Assembly (NCBI GenBank): GCA_001724265.1
Contig: MEDY01000087.1
Location: forward strand, 1-64,000
DNA length: 64,000 nt
Source of the DNA: Rhizaria sp. SCN 62-66
Lineage: Eukaryota > Rhizaria, unplaced
Reading direction: 5' to 3'
Shown: positions 58,844 through 64,000 of the stretch, one piece after another
Layout: every line of letters begins with the position of its first letter
Numbering within the stretch: position 1 is the stretch's first letter
Program-made: the position numbers and the translations under genes
Notes under the pieces: model-generated
Database searches by the model: none
Told to the model about the DNA's origin: nothing
The model's input: only the letters and a program-made list of their open reading frames with translations

Positions 58844-59795
58844 GCGGCGTACAACACAGTGTACGACTGACGGTTCGTGCTGCTGGCGCATGCTTTACGA
58901 TGTGCCTCCGGCCGATATCTTTGGCTATTAAGAGTGAGAATGATTTTTTTATCGATACCTAGTTTTGCTTGATACGTAAGTTATTTTATTCTGGTTTGTT
59001 AAGTTTCGTAATTATTGAACTGTGCAGTCGTGTCGATCACCCGTGTGTTGCGTGATAGATGACCTGCGTTGAATGTGATGCTATGACATTTGATCTTCAG
59101 GTGTCGCTATTTGATGTGCGAATACACGTGCATTTGTCTTTTTTATGCATCTAAAGCTCACAGCAGTATCATTATAGCACATGACGTTATTCGCAGCGAC
59201 TGTTTGCTCTTGTCACTCAGCTATAAATATAGGAAATATAATCGTTCATTGGACGCCTCTCACAGAGTCTGCATAATATAACAGATAACTCTGCTGCAGA
59301 TTGATATTGGGTAGAAATTGTTTCAGTCGAGCTTAGTACTGGTAAGATACAGATGATATGCGTGTTTCGCCACTTGTGCGAAATTTGTCGTTGCTGCTGA
59401 TGGTGATGGGGCTTAACGCGCCGTGATTATTCGAAGACGACGCGCCAGAATCGCATCGTCAATAAGATAGCGGTTGCGATGATCTGTTTTAGTGAAATGG
59501 TTAATGTATGATCACTAAATTATTTTGATGTCTGATGTATCTGTAGTGCTGTACAGATGTTGCCAATCATGAACTCCACATCGGCAGACTTTTGGTTCGG
59601 TGATGAGTATTTCCGCGCTCATCCTACAACACAAAAGACTTCACTGTGTTACATCACTCGATATTCGCATACCGTATTACAACCACTCGCTATTCGTATC
59701 CTTCATATTTCTTACAAACCTATCATTTCTCGCCAACCCCCGATCTCCTCAAACGATCTTCAACACATGTGCTGGGGTCACTCCCTTTAAACAGC
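58844..59795. other. Spacer between DNAJC16-like and SmF genes
   Basis: AT-rich, holding the DNAJC16-like 3'UTR and the SmF promoter. A GTATG donor-like site near 59505 and the tttaaacag one base before the SmF ATG would define a roughly 290-nt 5'UTR intron. The short open frames have no domains. Confidence 0.4.
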
Positions 59796-60423
59796 ATGGA
59801 CGTACGTAACAACAGCGCGCATAAGGCAATCGCATCGCAAGAGAGTGGTTATCGTGTATACTTGTATATAATTTTTGAACATAATTATTCGCAATAGCTT
59901 GCCCTGTTCTTGTCTGCTTCAAATTCATCTCAGATTGCACCTTGCTCTTGTCGCTCTTTCCGTTGCTGCACTGTGTAGGCCCCTGCGCTTGTGAACCCGA
60001 AGCCGTTCCTGGCGAGTCTGGTCGGCAAGGCTACTGTTGTTAAGCTTAAGTGGGGCATGGAGTACCGCGGTATGTCATTTTGCAGCAAGCACCTCGCGCT
60101 GCATTGCGCAATCAATCAAACATGTCTGTCCAGTGCCACACTGATGTTACCGCCATGTGATTCTGCATATAATGAACATCTAACTAACCATGTGGTGCTT
60201 TCTACATAGACTTGTGCTTGCAGATGTTTTATCTCACTTGTTTATCAACAACTTGTTTTTTTCCCACTTCCTTTCAGGCTTCCTGGTCTCTATCGACCCC
60301 TACATGAACCTGTACCTCAACGCCACTGAGGAGTGGAGCAACGGCAAGATGCAGGCCGAGCTGGGTCAGACCCTTATCCGCTGCAACAATGTGCTCTACG
60401 TCACCGCTGCCGAGGGTCAGTGA
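59796..60423 (+). CDS. SNRPF: Small nuclear ribonucleoprotein F (SmF)
   Basis: Three coding exons, 59796-59801, 59979-60069 and 60278-60423 (introns 177 and 208 nt, phases 0 and 1), give 80 residues. The first coding exon is only ATGGAC. The protein has the SmF signature: [24 protein letters not shown] (Sm1), then [12 protein letters not shown] and [10 protein letters not shown] (Sm2). Human SmF is 86 residues with the same blocks. It is part of the heptameric Sm ring on U1, U2, U4 and U5 snRNAs. The six-base coding exon is supported by a perfect GTACGT donor and by the frame; SmF proteins normally have only a few residues before NPKPF. Confidence 0.92.
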
Positions 60424-60454
60424 CCGGTCTTGCTTTGATCCTGTCTGTGAACAT

Positions 60455-60482
60455 GACTGTTTAAAACAGACTGTTTAAAACA
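60455..60482. repeat. 14-bp tandem duplication
   Basis: Two perfect adjacent copies of gactgtttaaaaca lie just past the SmF stop. Function unknown; probably a slippage product. Confidence 0.85.
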
Positions 60483-60565
60483 ATCAATCACTTACTAAAG
60501 CACCACATAACCGGCGTGATATGCAACGTCAGGCCGGTTTTCCTCATAACGAATGTTACTCTAGC

Positions 60566-60571
60566 AATAAA
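60566..60571 (+). terminator. AATAAA poly(A) signal
   Basis: AATAAA about 145 bases after the SmF stop codon. Confidence 0.6.
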
Positions 60572-60767
60572 CAAGTACGAAATATGATTACACGTTGAGG
60601 TTGCATCCGCAACTGCCATTTTGAGCTGTTAAAACTGTTATGAAAGGGTTTGTGGTGAAACGTGGTAGCTGTGGAAGTATCCGGATGAGGCCAAAGTGAG
60701 CACAAAACGGATCGCGATAGATATCTGCGAAACAATCGTCAGACGACGTTTAGTGTGAAAATCCGAC

Positions 60768-62039
60768 ATGTCCGACTTGGCAACTCTTTTAAAACATATT
60801 GGTGTTATCAGCAACCTCAACACTGAGGACGCAGTGCTTGATTTCATCCTCAATGGCGTTGACTCCAACAACACCGTCTACGCCGACCGCGACATCGCCG
60901 CCAGCAACGCCGCGCAGCGCCCCGGCCCCTTCAGCCGCTCGCTTGTTGATGCCATGGGGCTTGGCAGCTTTAAGCCCGGCATGTTGTCCGAGGCCGAGAT
61001 CGAAGCCGCGCTCGCGGAGGAGGCCGTGGAGCTGGGGCTCGAGCTTGAGGTGATCCGCAGCATCAAGACGCGTGAGGTCAAGGCGCTCACGCTCGGTACG
61101 TTCATTTTTGAATCAAATCAAAATAATCGGCTTTGTCTTATCTTACATTGTTTCATAGGTTGGCGTCTTGCTTTTATTTGTATGCCTCGCTATGGTATTG
61201 TGATATCTTACTTGTTTTCTTCTTATGAGCGGCGTGCTTTTCCAACACCTTCGATCTCATTTCTCTTGGACCTGCGTCTCTGCCTCTTTATAGCCAACGC
61301 TGAGACCGCCCGCCAGGAGGCCCTCGAGTCTGCCATCGCGGTGTTCACCGCGCTGATCACCGAGTGCCCCGACTACGCCTCCGCGCTGAACAACCGCGCG
61401 CAGGCGCGCCAGCTGCTCGCCATGCACCTCGTCAAGCAGCAGCAGAGCGTCGAGGAGGCCGCCGCCAATGCCGCCGCGGGCCCCGCCACCGCCGCCGCCG
61501 CTGGCGATGAGTCTGCTGAGCCTGCCGCGCCCGCTGTCGCAGTGTTCCCGTCGACGCCCGAGGGTAAGGCGGTGGTGCAGAAGGCGCAGATGCTGCAAGT
61601 GACGGCGCTAAGCGACCTGAACCAGGCCATCATGATCTGCCACAAGCTCTACAACAAGCTCCTCGCGCGCCGCCGCCAGGAGAAGGCCTCCGCCAAGAAC
61701 GCTGACGCGAGCGCTGCCACCTCAAACGGCACTGCAACTGCTACTGCTAACGGTGATGATGTGGACGACAGCGGGTACCGGCCGCCGCGCGCGCTGCTGC
61801 AGGCGCTGTGCCAGCGCGCGGCGCTGCACCGGCTGCGCGGCAACGACGAGCAGGCACTGCTGGACATGCACAAGGCGGCCGAGCTGGGGTCGGCCTGGGC
61901 GCAGCGCGAGCGCGCGGCGATGCACCCCGTCGCGCAGCTCAACAGCGAGATGATGGGCGAGATGCTGCAGATGGCCAACGCGGAGATCGCCAAGGAGAAG
62001 GAGGGCAGGGCCAAGGACGCTCAGGGCAAGGGCGAGTGA
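60768..62039 (+). CDS. TTC36-like tetratricopeptide-repeat protein
   Basis: Exons 60768-61095 and 61294-62039 (intron 198 nt, GTACGT...TATAG, phase 1) encode 357 residues. TPR helices are visible around ALESAIAVFTALITECP, YASALNNRAQARQLL and ALCQRAALHRLRGNDEQAL. The C-terminal block LGSAWAQRERAAMHPVAQ, with NSEMMGEML after it, matches the LGSPFAR...NPYAALCN.ML end that distinguishes TTC36 from other TPR proteins. TTC36 is usually about 190 residues; the extra length is an N-terminal region plus Ala-rich insertions between repeats (near 61460-61540 and 61690-61760). A cytosolic adaptor is inferred. The intron is open in frame, so intron retention would insert 66 mainly hydrophobic residues. 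Confidence 0.78.
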   Translation: MSDLATLLKHIGVISNLNTEDAVLDFILNGVDSNNTVYADRDIAASNAAQRPGPFSRSLVDAMGLGSFKPGMLSEAEIEAALAEEAVELGLELEVIRSIKTREVKALTLGTFIFESNQNNRLCLILHCFIGWRLAFICMPRYGIVISYLFSSYERRAFPTPSISFLLDLRLCLFIANAETARQEALESAIAVFTALITECPDYASALNNRAQARQLLAMHLVKQQQSVEEAAANAAAGPATAAAAGDESAEPAAPAVAVFPSTPEGKAVVQKAQMLQVTALSDLNQAIMICHKLYNKLLARRRQEKASAKNADASAATSNGTATATANGDDVDDSGYRPPRALLQALCQRAALHRLRGNDEQALLDMHKAAELGSAWAQRERAAMHPVAQLNSEMMGEMLQMANAEIAKEKEGRAKDAQGKGE

Positions 62040-62436
62040 GAGCGGTGATAGTCCGTGTTGCGCGTGTGCTGCTAAAACTTGGTGTACTTCTTTATGTATG
62101 AGTGAAAAAAGATGGTCACAAGTCAATAAATTCTCCTCTTTTGTTTTAGTGATTTTATAATGTAAAATAAACTTTGTGGGATGTAAGCTAAGTATTTAGT
62201 AGCATGTCTCGTATTATTCAGATTTTATAACTCAGGACAAGGGAATGTGTAACATGCGAACAATTAATTTAAATCAACAGAGTATATCATCGAAAAAGAA
62301 ATCTTTCACAATCAAAATACGAAATTAGATATATAAAAATATTTTCTATTTCACATATCAGTATCACTAGCAGAACACAAAATTACATCACTGATTTAGG
62401 CACATTTTTCTTTTTAACTCTTTAAAAAGGCGTCAC
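62040..62436. other. Convergent 3' spacer at right side
   Basis: Very AT-rich, holding the 3' ends of the TTC36-like gene and the right-edge gene. Two plus-strand AATAAA sites occur (62125 and 62166). No gene. Confidence 0.5.
62125..62130 (+). terminator. AATAAA poly(A) signal
   Basis: AATAAA about 86 bases after the TTC36-like stop codon. A second AATAAA is at 62166. Confidence 0.65.
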
Positions 62437-63687
62437 TCACTGCCACGTCGGCCGCTCGACCGCCTTGGCCGCCGCCGCCGTTGTGCCCCCCGCAAGGCCG
62501 CCGGTCTTGGAGCCGTTCATAGCGCCCCACGTAGCCCTGGCCTGCGGACTGGGGTCGATAAGCACTTCGAGCGCGACCTTGAGCTGCGCGTCCGAGAGCG
62601 AGCCTGACGCGCCCGGTGGGTCACACCAACCGCGCGCGCCGCCGCGCGGGGCCGCGCACTGCGAGGGCAGGTACACACCGCGCAGGGGCGCCAGGTCGAC
62701 GGCAACGCGCGACTTCATGTCCTGGAGCGACTCAACGCGTTTGGTCGTGGCGAACGGCACTGGGTGGCGCGCGGGGGCGTCGTGCAGCCACACGCGCCCT
62801 CCGTCGCAGCCGGCCGACGCCGCGCCGCTGCCGATGTGACCGTAACTGTAGCCGTGGGGCGGTTGCGTGTGGCTCGCGCCGGGGAACGTGTTGTAGCTCT
62901 CGCTGCCGCGCGGCGCGTCCTGCGCTGCCGCACCGTTGACGCCGTTGCTGCTGCGGCGGTGGAAGGCTTGTGAGTAGATGTCGGCGAACACCGAGGACGG
63001 CAGCTCGCGCAGCGCGGCCGCCATAGACCCGCCAGTCACGGCGCCAGCCGCGGCGGCGCGGCCGTGGGGCGCTCGGCCGGACTGGCCGCCCTGCTGCTGC
63101 TGTTGCTGCTGTTGCTGTTGAGTAGCCTTCTCGGCAGCGTGCGCGTGCAACACGGCGGCAAGCTGCCGCGTCACCAGCGCGCGCGCCGTCGCCGCCGCAG
63201 GATCGCTGCCGTTGGCGCCGGCGCTAGCGCTACCTCTGGGGTTCGCAGCAGCCAGCCCTGAGTCTGCGAGGCTCGCGCCGGTGGCCTCAGCGCGCCCCGC
63301 GGCCGCGGTCGCAAACACTGTACTGGCGCCGGGGCCAGTGCCCGGCAGCCGCTGCCGCGCCGCGGCGCGACTCGCGGCCGCTGCGTTGGCCTCCGCGCGC
63401 GCCGCCGCCGGAGCCGCAAGCGACGCGACCGAGGTGACGAGCGCGCCGTCCCCGTCGGCAGCCGCGCGCCGCCGGGCCGCCGTGAGCGCCGCCGTCTGCG
63501 TGCGCGCCGTGGCCTCGAGCGCGCGGACCAGCTGCGCGCGCGCGGCCGAGTGCGCCTCGCGGAGAGACATCTCGCGCAGCGCGGCGGCAAAGCGCGTCTT
63601 GTCCGCAAACGTGGACTCGGAGATGATGTCGTCCACGGCCACGGGCGCCGCGGGGTTCACGAAGCCGGGCGGCGGGGCCGACAGGGA

Positions 63688-63719
<32 letters not shown>

Positions 63720-64000
63720 GCGAGACGGCGCCGCCCGACGGAAGCATCGCCGTCGCCGTGGGCGTCCCGCTGAGCGCGGAAGACGCCGCGTTGGAAGGGC
63801 TGGCCGTCGCGGTCGACGTGAGCGACGACGACTCTCTGATTGCGTGCTTGGTCGGCAGCAGCCTGCGTGCGCGCGCGGCGGCGACGGTGAGCGGGAGGTC
63901 GGCCTCAGCGACCGCGGCAGCCGCGGCGGAGGCGCTGGCGGAGCCCCCCGCGAGTGCGGCCCACATGGCGGCCTCGCGGGCGGGTGTGAGCACGCCTGTC
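62437..64000 (-). CDS. Partial Ala-rich protein of unknown function, N-terminus beyond window
   Basis: An open frame of at least 520 codons ends at TGA (62437) and stays open to the window edge, so the true start is outside. Most of the sequence is Ala/Arg/Gly-rich low complexity, with a Gly run encoded by GCC repeats (about 63692-63720) and a polyQ run (near 63095). The last about 120 residues look folded: RVESLQDMKSRVAVDLAP, GVYLPSQCAAPRGG, GWCDPPGASGSLSD and LKVALEVLIDPSPQARATWG. No family was recognised. GC-rich codon use and frame length support a real gene. Confidence 0.65.

Larger units (their letters stand above)
60424..60767. other. Short spacer between SmF and TTC36-like genes
   Basis: Contains the SmF 3' end (AATAAA at 60566), a 14-bp tandem duplication at 60455-60482, and the promoter of the TTC36-like gene. 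No gene. Confidence 0.5.

Noticed and set aside
1-64000. Mobile elements, viral insertions, toxin genes or rRNA/tRNA genes
   Set aside because: No transposase, reverse transcriptase, integrase or capsid motifs, terminal repeats, or rRNA/tRNA signatures were recognised on either strand.

Overview
This is a eukaryotic nuclear window, probably from a free-living protist. Reasons: spliced genes with AT-rich introns, GC-rich coding sequence rich in Ala, Gly and Ser, polyglutamine and polyproline runs, AT-rich spacers, and a full set of eukaryotic housekeeping proteins (SmF, SAM50, an EF-1B guanine exchange factor, DNAJC16, METTL23, TTC36). A class I-type PI3-kinase with a Ras-binding region, plus MORN and EF-hand proteins of the kind seen in cilia, fits a flagellate or amoeboid lineage near opisthokonts, amoebozoans or apusomonads. 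The sequence does not fix the species. There is no sign of prokaryotic, viral or mobile DNA.

Layout, left to right. (-) PIP-kinase-fold protein with a PH domain and lost catalytic residues (462-3583). (+) Two-pass membrane protein (4406-5269). (+) Multi-EF-hand protein with five coding exons (5758-9340). (-) FMC1-like LYR protein (10193-10755). (-) EF-1B beta/delta with a frameshift (11485-12222). (-) 2757-residue MORN-repeat protein (12863-21136). (-) 3163-residue class I-type PI3-kinase in four exons (21986-31902). (-) Candidate two-exon small gene (33023-33494). (+) METTL23-like methyltransferase (33984-35360). (-) Giant SHAQKYF-Myb/AT-hook protein, continuous in one frame except for one internal TAG (35967-50102). 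(-) LLPH/DUF2423 protein (51201-51991). (-) SAM50 (52634-54285). (+) DNAJC16-like ER co-chaperone (55108-58843). (+) SmF (59796-60423). (+) TTC36-like TPR protein (60768-62039). (-) Ala-rich gene that runs off the right edge (62437-64000).

The genes are ordinary neighbours, not an operon or pathway cluster. Two of them concern phosphoinositides (PI3-kinase and degenerate PIP-kinase), two are mitochondrial (FMC1, SAM50) and two concern translation or the ribosome (EF-1B, LLPH). The introns share one signature: all 21 deduced coding-region introns begin GTACG (17) or GTATG (4), and nearly all are 120-290 nt. Many start codons lie just downstream of a pyrimidine-rich AG, which points to 5'UTR introns or spliced-leader addition. 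The observations most worth following are the degenerate PIP-kinase, the internal TAG in the giant Myb gene, the damaged EF-1B exchange domain, the uniform GTAYG donors, and a compact hairpin with a T-run near 50.9 kb.
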